The translations under genes were made by a program, and so were the position numbers. From positions 185,973 to 249,972 of the forward strand of contig JAOTRV010000002.1 of NCBI GenBank assembly GCA_030247575.1: a stretch of 64,000 bases of DNA. The letters are read 5' to 3'. Positions 1 to 7,623 of this stretch are shown piece by piece. The DNA comes from Sulfuritalea sp. (lineage in GTDB: Bacteria; Pseudomonadota; Gammaproteobacteria; Burkholderiales; Rhodocyclaceae). The notes under the pieces were generated by a model. It was not told where the DNA came from and made no database searches. It saw only the letters and a list, made by a program, of their open reading frames with translations. How positions within the stretch are numbered: position 1 is the stretch's first letter; the number at the start of each line of letters is the position of its first letter.

Positions 1-165
1 ATTGCATTCGATAAACGGCACGGCTTTTCCTCCCGGCATTCCTTCGCTTGCCTGCACTGATTACAGCGACACGGCGCGTAACGTCGTTCTCAACCGGAAA
101 TATTTTACCCAGTTGCAATCGGTGCACTGCCCTCAGCGTCGCGGATTCGAAAAAAACAATCGGCG
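1..165. other. Window edge with no recognised gene
   Basis: The first 165 bases lie downstream of the CapK-like gene. A 67-codon frame here has no recognisable features and is not called. Confidence 0.5.
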
Positions 166-1596
166 CTATCCCGGTTCACGATTTTCGTCCGGCGCAGGCA
201 TGTAATCGGACGTGAAGTCCTGAAACTTTCCCCCGGGGGAGCGGGCGATGCAATCTACCTGGACAATATCAAGTACGCCATCCGCGTGCGACGGCTCCTG
301 CCGCCATTGTTCAATGACGCGGCGATGGAACTCCGGCGACATGGGTTCCGTACTTAAAATCCGCAACTCAAGGCGCCCGCCACGATACTGATGAATCTGG
401 AACTGGCGCAGACTCCTCACCACCTCCGCCGGCATCTCCTCGAGCGCAACACGAATCCTTGCCACCCGGGCAAGCGTATGTTCCGGAAGGTAGGCGATGC
501 GGCTGTAACGCCCGGATATCTCGCCAAATGCCGGCAGGGTACGTCCGCACGGACACGGTCCAGCGACGGCTTCAGCGATGTCGCCCGTATCGTAACGCAG
601 CAGAGGCATCGCCATGTTGCGTAGCGCAGTGACCACCACGCGCCCCCGCTGACCCGGAAGGCAGGGACTGCCGGCAGCATCGACAATCTCGACAATGCAG
701 TGCTCGACATGCCAGTGGTATCGACCGGCATCGCAGCGAAGCGCGACCAGCCCTATCTCGTTGAGTCCATATCCCTGCACGATCGGTGCGCCGAGAGTCG
801 ATTCAATGCGCCGGCGCATCGATGAGGTCAATTGCTCCGAGATCGCATTGAGCTTCCTGATGCCAGGCACCGGCCAGGCGCCATCGCAGGCAAATGCCAG
901 ATGTTCGAGAGATTCCGAATACGTTTGCAGGTAGTCGGGGCAAATGCGCTTGAGCCAGTCAATCTGCACTTCGACGGGATTCTCGATATTGAAATGGAAG
1001 TGCGGTCCAGTCGCATAAAAGTTTCCGGAGTACCTCCAGGCCGGCGCCCGCAGGGCGGCGCCCATCGGCAACGGCGTGCCGTCTGGCTGGGACGGATTCT
1101 GGCTGGTGATGCGTATGGAAGCCATCGTCCCCTTCGGATCGAAGCGAAACCAGCGATGGCCGCGCTGGACTAGCAGATTGAACATCATGTTGCTCAGCTT
1201 TGTGTGCAGCACCCGGGCCGGACGACCGGTAGTGCCGGAACTTGAAAACCAGCCATACAACTTTTCGCCAGGCGGAAGTGCGCGAGCCACGAGCGCCGGA
1301 CCGGCCTGTGCCAATTCGACCTTGCTCAAGACAGGAAGCGCCGACAAATCGTCCGGCGAATCGATCGAAGTCAGATCTATCCCGGTTCTCTTCGCCATAT
1401 CCTCGTACCAGGGCACGTTGCGGGCGATGTGCAGCATCACCCTTTGCAATCGTTGTCCTGAAGCCGCTTTGAGGGCATCGGGCGGCAAGAATTCGTTGCT
1501 GACGAGACGGCGAAAGAAACCGGCGAACCTCTGTGCCCCAGGCCTGAGATGCCAGCGTTCCTGTTCGGCGGACTCTTGGGTAAAGTCGGTCTGCAT
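166..1596 (-). CDS. Phenylacetate-CoA ligase / CapK-family adenylating protein
   Basis: A 476-residue member of the PaaK/CapK branch of adenylate-forming enzymes. The ATP-binding signature SSSGTTGRP is at about residues 118-126, the YGLNEIG motif lies mid-protein, and LRYDTGD is followed by a CPCGR segment as in coenzyme F390 synthetase-like proteins. The family activates carboxylates as adenylates or CoA thioesters, and CapK-type members often sit in exopolysaccharide clusters. The frame is open a further 50 codons upstream, but that stretch does not look like the family; the ATG at 1596 gives a normal N-terminus. It is divergent from a second CapK-like gene at 2343 across a 746-bp spacer. 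The substrate cannot be told; a role in capsule or EPS acyl decoration is inferred from family and context. Confidence 0.85.
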   Translation of the reverse strand: MQTDFTQESAEQERWHLRPGAQRFAGFFRRLVSNEFLPPDALKAASGQRLQRVMLHIARNVPWYEDMAKRTGIDLTSIDSPDDLSALPVLSKVELAQAGPALVARALPPGEKLYGWFSSSGTTGRPARVLHTKLSNMMFNLLVQRGHRWFRFDPKGTMASIRITSQNPSQPDGTPLPMGAALRAPAWRYSGNFYATGPHFHFNIENPVEVQIDWLKRICPDYLQTYSESLEHLAFACDGAWPVPGIRKLNAISEQLTSSMRRRIESTLGAPIVQGYGLNEIGLVALRCDAGRYHWHVEHCIVEIVDAAGSPCLPGQRGRVVVTALRNMAMPLLRYDTGDIAEAVAGPCPCGRTLPAFGEISGRYSRIAYLPEHTLARVARIRVALEEMPAEVVRSLRQFQIHQYRGGRLELRILSTEPMSPEFHRRVIEQWRQEPSHADGVLDIVQVDCIARSPGGKFQDFTSDYMPAPDENREPG

Positions 1597-2342
1597 TCGG
1601 TCAACTTGACTGGCAATAAGCGGGGTCTGGCAAGCCCGACACGGACGCAGGGCGATGCCGGAGCATTCTACTTGCCGCGCGGATCTCTGGAAAGGATCGC
1701 CGCGGCTGCAATCCATTGAGGTCGCCCGGCCTTCTCGATCACACAAGATCCGATTGACGCGGCGAGAATGCCGATCTTCCAGGTATCTTCTCTCGCGTCC
1801 ATCCAGAAATTCTCAGATCGATCACCGGATTTCGCGGATGTGCGCGGATTGACCAGAGGCCTGGCAAGCTCCGTTGCGACCGCGCGAGAAGACACGCAGC
1901 AATCGGACCCATCGCTGGGTTCGGCGTTGAGCGACTTTCCGGGACTGCCGCCCGGCACACCGCCGTACCGCCAGCGCCTCTTTGCAGAACACTCCGCGCG
2001 ATCACGCGATGCCGCGAATGAAGTCCTCGAACGGACGTCCGGGCAGCAAAGGTGTCGCACATGCAATGTGTCGCACTGTCCCGCCTCGTGTCGCATCCTA
2101 CTGCCATCTACTGACGAAGCCGCCGGCGTAAAACTCACAACTGTCGAAAGATGAACGGGGAACGCAAGGCACAGCTGTTGCCGATCGATTTCTGCATCCC
2201 GCATTTCGCCCCGGACTAGGCCAGCCATGAACCTGCCTGGCCGATGCCTCCAGGAAGCACCCGGATTGCGTCGACAGCATGCGCAACCCGGCACAAGCGT
2301 CGCACGTTCGCGGCTTGCTGCGCAGCCTGCTACCATGCCCAT
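1597..2342. other. 746-bp divergent intergenic region with repeats and a sigma-54-like element
   Basis: No convincing gene was found here; the open frames in this stretch have no recognisable domains and mostly overlap the real genes. It must hold the promoters of the two divergent CapK-like genes. It contains three copies of GTGTCGCA at 2052, 2068 and 2088, spaced 16 and 20 bp apart, and a sigma-54-type sequence at 2289-2304. Confidence 0.6.
2289..2304 (+). promoter_or_regulatory. Candidate sigma-54 promoter
   Basis: CGGCACAAGCGTCGCA keeps the essential GG-N10-GC spacing and the GCAC block of the -24 element; the -12 part reads TCGC instead of TTGC. It would start transcription near 2315, leaving about 28 nt before the ATG at 2343. 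This is a motif match only. Confidence 0.35.
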
Positions 2343-3716
2343 ATGAATCCCGATTCCATATTCCGCTCGGCCATGGCCTATCTCGGTTGGCCTGCGTTTC
2401 CGGCACCACTGGCGGCCAACAAGCTCGCATTGCTGTTCCAGATCGAGCAGAACCAGTGGCGTACCCCCGAGCAAATTGCGACCAGCCAGTTCGACCAGCT
2501 CCGCCGCGTGGTCGCCTTCGCGTCTGCAACCGTGCCGAATTACCGCCGGGCACTCGGCCCACGGTTTCAAGCCGGCGAACTCACCCCGCAGAACTGGCAT
2601 GAAATCCCCGTGCTCGGCCGCAAAGCGGTATACGACGCGGCCGCCGAACTGAGGAGCGAGAGCATCCCCCGGGAGCATGGCAGAACCTTTTCCCAGAAAA
2701 CCTCGGGCTCGACCGGCATGGTGGTGGAGGTACTGGGCACCGATCTCACGAGTCTGTTCTGGCAGGTCTTCTGCCTGCGCGACCATCTCTGGCATCGCCG
2801 CAACCTGCGCGAGAAACTCTGCGCCATCCGCTTCCAGAGAGACCCGGCGCTGAAAGGCACGACACGGACGGAGGGCCGAGGATGGGGGCCGGCCACGGAC
2901 GATGTGGCGATCACCGGGCCTTCGGTGACCTACGACATCCTGCTGGATGTCGCCTTTCTCGCCGAACGGCTGGCCATCGAACGCCCCGGTTACGTGCTTG
3001 GCCATCCAAGCATGATCCTGGGCCTCGCCAAGTATTGCCTTGATCACGAAATTCGGCTGCCGGGCCTGAGGGAAGTGCGGACGCTTGGGGAAAGCCTGGA
3101 CGAGTCACTGCGCGAACGCTGCCGCGAGGCGTGGGGCGTGTCCGTCGTCGACATGTACAGCTGTCAGGAAGCGGGCTATCTGGCGCTGCAATGCCCGGAG
3201 CACGACCACTACCACGTGCAATCGGAGAATGTCCTGCTCGAGGTCGTCGACGATAGCGGGCGGCCCTGCAATCCGGGCGAAATCGGGCGCGTGCTGATCA
3301 CCAGCCTCAACAACTTCGCCACGCCGCTGATCCGCTACGAACTGGGCGACTACGCCGAAGTCGGCGAGCCGTGCTCCTGCGGCCGCGGCCTGCCGGTGCT
3401 GAAGCGTATCCTGGGGCGCTACCGCAGCCTGCTGACGCTGCCTGACGGCTCGCGACGCTGGGGACTCATCGGCTACCCGACATCGATCGCACCGATCGAG
3501 GAGATGCAACTGGTCCAGACCGATCTGAACAAGCTCCAGGTTCGTCTGGTGATGCCCCGAGCACTCGACGATTCGGAGACGAAAGCACTGACCGCGTACA
3601 TCCACGGCAACTGCGGCTACCCCTTCGAGCTGTGCTTCGAGTATGTCGACCGCATCCGCAGTTCCGTCAATGGCAAGGTCGAACAGGTGATTTCCCTGGT
3701 CCAGCCGGGTCGCTGA
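2343..3716 (+). CDS. Second phenylacetate-CoA ligase / CapK-family protein
   Basis: A 457-residue PaaK/CapK-type adenylating protein. TSGSTG (residues 120-125) is the phosphate-binding loop, YSCQEAGYLALQC is the A5-like motif, and IRYELGDYAE followed by CSCGRGLP is the A7/A8 region with its Cys-rich turn. It is related to, but clearly diverged from, the ligase encoded at 166-1596. The ATG at 2343 is preferred over the upstream open frame because family similarity starts with the NPDSIFRSA segment. It is convergent with the hydrolase at 3786-4685. Paired CapK-like ligases in an EPS setting suggest activation of acyl or amino-acid groups for polymer decoration, but the substrate is unknown. Confidence 0.85.
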   Translation: MNPDSIFRSAMAYLGWPAFPAPLAANKLALLFQIEQNQWRTPEQIATSQFDQLRRVVAFASATVPNYRRALGPRFQAGELTPQNWHEIPVLGRKAVYDAAAELRSESIPREHGRTFSQKTSGSTGMVVEVLGTDLTSLFWQVFCLRDHLWHRRNLREKLCAIRFQRDPALKGTTRTEGRGWGPATDDVAITGPSVTYDILLDVAFLAERLAIERPGYVLGHPSMILGLAKYCLDHEIRLPGLREVRTLGESLDESLRERCREAWGVSVVDMYSCQEAGYLALQCPEHDHYHVQSENVLLEVVDDSGRPCNPGEIGRVLITSLNNFATPLIRYELGDYAEVGEPCSCGRGLPVLKRILGRYRSLLTLPDGSRRWGLIGYPTSIAPIEEMQLVQTDLNKLQVRLVMPRALDDSETKALTAYIHGNCGYPFELCFEYVDRIRSSVNGKVEQVISLVQPGR

Positions 3717-3785
3717 CGCCGTCTCGCCAGCGTCAACTCCTCCGCTTCTCAGCCACCGCGGGAACGCTGGCGGCGGCAACGGAAT

Positions 3786-4685
3786 TCACACGCCGTTATG
3801 GCGCAACCACTCCAGCATACGTTTCCAGCCGTCCTCGGCGGCGTCCTTGCGATAGCTCGGACGGTAGTCGGCATGGAAGGCGTGGGGCGCCCCGTCGTAG
3901 ACGTGAATCTGCGATTTGCCGCCGGCCTTGGCCAGCGCGTCCCGCATCGACTGGACATCGTCCAGGGGAATACCCTGGTCGACGCTGCCGTACAGGCCCA
4001 GCACCGGCGCTTTCAACTGCCCCGCGAGGTCGAGGGGATATTTCGGCGTGCGATCATTTACTTCGCCGTCGAGGCGGCCATACCAGGCCACGGCGGCCTT
4101 CAACGACGGATTGTGGGCTGCATACAGCCAGCTGATGCGGCCACCCCAACAAAAGCCGGTGATGGCGAGCTTGGCCGCGTCACCGCCATTCCTGCCAGCC
4201 CACTCGGCACAGGCGTCGAGGTCGGACATCACTCCGGCATCAGGCACCCTGGCGACGATCCCGGCGAGAATGTCCTGAATATTGGCCAGCTTGCGCGGGT
4301 CGCCGTACCGGGCGAACAACTCCGGCGCAATCGCCATGTAACCCGCCCTTGCCAGCCGGCGGCAGACATCGGCGATGTACTCGTGCACCCCGAAGATTTC
4401 GGATACCACCAGCACGACCGGGAGCCCGGTCCTGTCGGCCGGCATGGCGCGGTAGGCCACCAGCTCGCCACCGGCAGCGGGTAGCTTGACCTCGCCGGCA
4501 GTGAGTCCTTCAGTGCCGGTCTTGATCGGACTTTGGGCGGCAGTCGGCTGCACTGCCAGCGCGAAGCCGGCGCCAAGCGCAGTGACGATGAAACCGCGCC
4601 GGTCGAGCTGGGTTGCCGGCAGCAGACTGTCGAACTGCGCCTGATGGTCGGTCTTCTTTGCGGTCTTCTGTGCGGACCTGTTCAT
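3786..4685 (-). CDS. Dienelactone hydrolase family protein, Tat-exported
   Basis: A 299-residue alpha/beta hydrolase. The N-terminus has a twin-arginine motif ([13 protein letters not shown], residues 28-40) followed by a hydrophobic stretch and an Ala-rich cleavage region near residue 50, so export of the folded enzyme to the periplasm is likely. The catalytic triad of the family is visible: Cys179 in GFCWGG, Asp236 in GSVDQGIP and His268 in [14 protein letters not shown] near residue 96 matches the family's conserved glutamate. A good ribosome site (AAGGAG) precedes the ATG. Dienelactone hydrolases open lactones in chlorocatechol pathways, but many exported homologues act on unknown esters, so the substrate is not assigned. 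Confidence 0.9.
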   Translation of the reverse strand: MNRSAQKTAKKTDHQAQFDSLLPATQLDRRGFIVTALGAGFALAVQPTAAQSPIKTGTEGLTAGEVKLPAAGGELVAYRAMPADRTGLPVVLVVSEIFGVHEYIADVCRRLARAGYMAIAPELFARYGDPRKLANIQDILAGIVARVPDAGVMSDLDACAEWAGRNGGDAAKLAITGFCWGGRISWLYAAHNPSLKAAVAWYGRLDGEVNDRTPKYPLDLAGQLKAPVLGLYGSVDQGIPLDDVQSMRDALAKAGGKSQIHVYDGAPHAFHADYRPSYRKDAAEDGWKRMLEWLRHNGV

Positions 4686-4695
4686 TGAAGTCTCC

Positions 4696-4723
4696 TTGGT
4701 TTAAGTTGGGGAAATCGTAAAAT
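4696..4723 (+). promoter_or_regulatory. Candidate sigma-70 promoter
   Basis: TTGGTT (4696-4701) and TAAAAT (4718-4723) are separated by 16 bp in the 72-bp gap between the divergent hydrolase and AhpD-like genes. The predicted start lies about 25 nt before the ATG at 4758. Confidence 0.4.
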
Positions 4724-4757
4724 ACGCCGACGCGAAAGCTATTTCAACGAGGACATC

Positions 4758-5342
4758 ATGAGCACGCCACCCATCAGTCGCTATCCCGTTCCGAAACTGG
4801 AAGACCTGCCCGAAGACATCCGCACCCGCATTCTCGAAGTGCAGGAAAAATCCGGCTTCGTCCCCAACGTGTTTCTCGCGCTGGCGCACCGGCCGGCCGA
4901 ATGGCGCGCCTTCTTCGCCTTCCACGACGCGCTGATGGAAAAGGAAAGCGGCCTGTCGAAGGCCGAGCGCGAGATGATCGTGGTTGCCACCTCGAATGCC
5001 AACGGCTGCCAGTACTGCGTGGTTGCCCACGGCGCCATCCTGCGCATCCGGGCCAAGAATCCGCTGGTCGCCGACCAGGTCGCGGTCAATTACCGCAAGG
5101 CCGACATCACGCCGCGCCAGAAGGCCATGCTGGATTTCGCCATGAAGGTCGCGCTCGACTCCGGCGCAATCAGCGACGCTGATTTCGCCACCCTGCACGA
5201 GCACGGCTTCAATGACGAAGACATCTGGGACATCGGCGGCGTTGCGGCCTTCTTCGGCCTTTCGAATCGCATGGCCAACATGACCGCCATGCGGCCGAAC
5301 GACGAGTTCTACCTGATGGGACGAGTGCCGAAGCAGAAATGA
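4758..5342 (+). CDS. AhpD-like peroxidase-related protein (CMD domain)
   Basis: A 194-residue protein of the carboxymuconolactone decarboxylase/AhpD superfamily, in the uncharacterised peroxidase-related group. The redox motif CQYCVVAHG places Cys84, Cys87 and His91 as in AhpD active sites, where the cysteine pair reduces hydroperoxides. There is no signal peptide, so it is cytoplasmic. Its stop overlaps the APS kinase start by four bases (ATGA), so the two are very likely co-transcribed and translationally coupled. The physiological reductant and substrate are unknown. Confidence 0.88.
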   Translation: MSTPPISRYPVPKLEDLPEDIRTRILEVQEKSGFVPNVFLALAHRPAEWRAFFAFHDALMEKESGLSKAEREMIVVATSNANGCQYCVVAHGAILRIRAKNPLVADQVAVNYRKADITPRQKAMLDFAMKVALDSGAISDADFATLHEHGFNDEDIWDIGGVAAFFGLSNRMANMTAMRPNDEFYLMGRVPKQK

Positions 5343-5995
5343 GCGCGGCCACGGATCCCTCGCGCCCCGCAAGGAATTTCCCGATGACAGCACCCACCCC
5401 GCCGGATATGCGCCAGATTGCGAAAAGCGAACGGGCGCGCGCGCTCCGGCAGAAACCTTGCGTCGTATGGCTGACCGGGCTCAGTGCGGCCGGAAAATCT
5501 TCCATCGCGAGCGGCCTGGAATCACGGTTATTCGGGCGCGGCCTGCACTGCTACCTGCTTGACGGTGATACCGTGCGCCAGGGACTGAGCCGCGACCTCG
5601 GCTATTCCGATGCGGACCGCCAGGAACACATCAGGCGGGTGGGTGAGCTGGCCCGACTTTTCGTCGATGCCGGACTCATCGTGATGGTGGCTCTCATCTC
5701 GCCTTTCCGCGCCGAACGCAGCGCCGTTCGCGCCCTGTTCGAGCAAGGCGAGTTCATCGAGGTATTCGTCAATACCCCGCTGTCGGTTTGCGAGCAGCGC
5801 GACCCGAAAGGGCTGTACCGGCGCGCAAGGAGCGGTCAGGTACCGCTTTTTACCGGCATCGACTCGCCCTATGAAGCGCCGGAACACCCCGAAGTGATGC
5901 TGCCTGCTGACGAGATCGGAATCGACGAGTGCGTTTCGCGCCTGGTCGATTTTCTGGAAAGCCGCGGGAACATCCCCGTCAGGGACGAACCATGA
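5339..5995 (+). CDS. cysC: Adenylylsulfate (APS) kinase
   Basis: Phosphorylates APS at the 3' position to give PAPS, the universal sulfate donor. The P-loop GLSAAGKSS is at residues 47-55, followed by the LDGDTVR segment, LGYSDADRQEHIRR and the DPKGLYRRAR motif typical of stand-alone APS kinases. It is 218 residues long; an in-frame ATG at codon 16 (5384) is an alternative start. No sulfate adenylyltransferase lies nearby. Its 3' end overlaps the convergent sulfotransferase gene by 17 bp, so the PAPS maker and a PAPS user sit tail to tail. This supports a dedicated sulfation role rather than general assimilation, though that is inference. Confidence 0.93.
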   Translation: MSAATDPSRPARNFPMTAPTPPDMRQIAKSERARALRQKPCVVWLTGLSAAGKSSIASGLESRLFGRGLHCYLLDGDTVRQGLSRDLGYSDADRQEHIRRVGELARLFVDAGLIVMVALISPFRAERSAVRALFEQGEFIEVFVNTPLSVCEQRDPKGLYRRARSGQVPLFTGIDSPYEAPEHPEVMLPADEIGIDECVSRLVDFLESRGNIPVRDEP

Positions 5996-6803
5996 GCACG
6001 CTGCAGCGACTGCTCGCGGTGTTGTACCAGAAGGACAGCTTGGAGTACTGCTCGAAGAGATCGGGCGGGAGAATGGTCTCGCGCGGCTCCAGACCGACTT
6101 TCTGCCGCACCTTGTGCAGCCCGGCCAGGCCCAGACCTTCGTCATAGTCGGGCGTATCGAACTGAAGGTTGTCGTAGTCGTGCGGGAATGCTTCCTCGCC
6201 GAGAAACTGGTAGATCAGCGGCACCACATGGGCAGGACGCTGCACCAGCAAGTCGTAATCGACCACCAGCATCGCCCGTCCCTGCTCGCCGTAATAGGCT
6301 TCCTTCAGCCCCGAATAAGCCAGACCCACCAGCCGGTTGCGCTGGGCGAGCGTCTCCGTGCGCGTAAACACCGTGCTGCGTTCGGCATCGTTGGAGAACA
6401 GCGCAGTGTTCTCGTAGGGATTCTTGCGGTACAGACGTTCGATGCTGTCCATTACCCAGGCGACGTTGCGCACGCAAGCGATCAGCCTGGCCTGCGGAAA
6501 CATGTCCAGCAAGGCCGGCAGGCGCGCCGTCCAGACGCGGTTGGTGTCGAACACCACTTCCTTTTGCGCCGGCAGGTCGGCGTAGTAGGACTCGAACAGT
6601 CCGAGGAGCAGACGACGACGCTGTGCGGTCGTCACGCGCGCCGACCACTCGCTGCCGACGCTGACCTGGGAGAGAAGAGATGAATGAAAGGCTGCCAGCG
6701 GACTGCTGACGCCCGCGTGAAAACGCGGGTTCTGGCTCAGGATCGCCGAGAGCAGGGTCGACCCCGAACGGGGAAGACCGGAGATAAAATGAAAGCGTTG
6801 CAC
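5979..6803 (-). CDS. Sulfotransferase family protein
   Basis: A 274-residue PAPS-dependent sulfotransferase. The 5'-phosphosulfate loop GLPRSGST is at residues 9-16, and the 3'-phosphate-binding strand CVRNVAWVMDS (Arg112, Ser120) is in place. It begins with GTG at 6803, with only a weak ribosome site. It lies 93 bp downstream of the FecR-domain gene on the same strand and so may be the last gene of the tpsB-tpsA-fecR unit. Neighbouring cysC can supply PAPS. The acceptor is unknown: an exopolysaccharide sugar or tyrosines of a secreted protein are both possible. Confidence 0.88.
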   Translation of the reverse strand: MQRFHFISGLPRSGSTLLSAILSQNPRFHAGVSSPLAAFHSSLLSQVSVGSEWSARVTTAQRRRLLLGLFESYYADLPAQKEVVFDTNRVWTARLPALLDMFPQARLIACVRNVAWVMDSIERLYRKNPYENTALFSNDAERSTVFTRTETLAQRNRLVGLAYSGLKEAYYGEQGRAMLVVDYDLLVQRPAHVVPLIYQFLGEEAFPHDYDNLQFDTPDYDEGLGLAGLHKVRQKVGLEPRETILPPDLFEQYSKLSFWYNTASSRCSVLMVRP

Positions 6804-6896
6804 CTGTGAATGGCGGTCAGGCGGTCGCTTTGCAGACCTGGAAATTCGCTGCGCGGCAGGCCCCTTGCGGACTTGGAACGCCGCTTCGCGGGCATG

Positions 6897-7607
6897 TCAC
6901 ATCTTGCATTCGGCATCCTCGCCCTTGCCGATGCCCTTGCCGCTGCCCTTGTTCTGCGCGATCGAACTCGGCATAGTAACTTGGATGCCCTGTTGCGGCG
7001 GCACCGGAACCGGCGGCGTATTGGCATTCGCGGCAAAGCCGAACTGGCCGGCATTGATTTCCACCGTGCCGGCCCTGTTGCTCATGACGATGGCGCCGCT
7101 GGTGACATCCACATGCAAACCGTTTGGCGGCGGCTGGCCGCCGGTGGTCGGCACGTTGCCGCAATCGTTCTGGCACAGCAGAGCGCCGAAGTGGGTGCCG
7201 CGGATGCCGATAGTCGCCGTTTCCGTCTGGAAACTGACCTTTTCCCGGTTGCGCTTGCCGATCAGACCCGTCACCGCACGCAAGCCTCCCTTGAACATGT
7301 TCATGACGATGCTGTCGCTCTCGGGCTTCGCAGAGCTGTAGGCGTAGCTCTCGATTTTCAGCTGGGTGCCAGGACGCATGACCACTTCGCCGCCGTCGAC
7401 GAACTTGATCCGCGCATAAGTCTCTGCCTCCGTGCCGAGCATGTCGCCTTCGAGAACCTCCGACTTGACGGACAGCAGCTTGCTCGTGCCGTCCGCCCGC
7501 TTGGCCGAGAGCGTACCCGACAGGTGGGTAATCTGTCCCGCCGCCGCCGCTTGCGCGACCGGAGTCCAGAAGAGGCCGACGACCAGGACCGCGAGCATGG
7601 TCCGCAT
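6897..7607 (-). CDS. FecR-domain exported protein
   Basis: A 236-residue protein with an N-terminal signal peptide (MRTMLAVLVVGLFW..., cleavage after AQA near residue 20) followed by a FecR-type beta domain (GQITHLSGTLSA, GDMLGTEAETYARIKFVDGGEVVMRPGTQ split over two strands, then IGIRGTHFG). Such free-standing exported FecR domains lack the anti-sigma helix of true FecR and are not tied to iron signalling. The C-terminus is rich in Gly, Lys and Pro and has an isolated Cys pair. The start at 7607 lies 17 nt after the tpsA stop, so the gene is almost certainly in the same transcript; a role in TpsA display or sensing is inference. Confidence 0.85.
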   Translation of the reverse strand: MRTMLAVLVVGLFWTPVAQAAAAGQITHLSGTLSAKRADGTSKLLSVKSEVLEGDMLGTEAETYARIKFVDGGEVVMRPGTQLKIESYAYSSAKPESDSIVMNMFKGGLRAVTGLIGKRNREKVSFQTETATIGIRGTHFGALLCQNDCGNVPTTGGQPPPNGLHVDVTSGAIVMSNRAGTVEINAGQFGFAANANTPPVPVPPQQGIQVTMPSSIAQNKGSGKGIGKGEDAECKM

Positions 7608-7623
7608 TACGCCGGTCTCCGGC

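Noticed and set aside
2-205. 67-codon plus-strand frame at the window start
   Set aside because: No ribosome site, no domain, and it overlaps the end of the CapK-like gene.
1862-1880. Sigma-54-like word TGGCAAGCTCCGTTGC
   Set aside because: The GG to GC distance is 11 instead of the required 10 bases.
1668-3047. 459-codon minus-strand frame across the CapK-like gene start
   Set aside because: It runs antisense through a clear PaaK-family gene and shows no domain.
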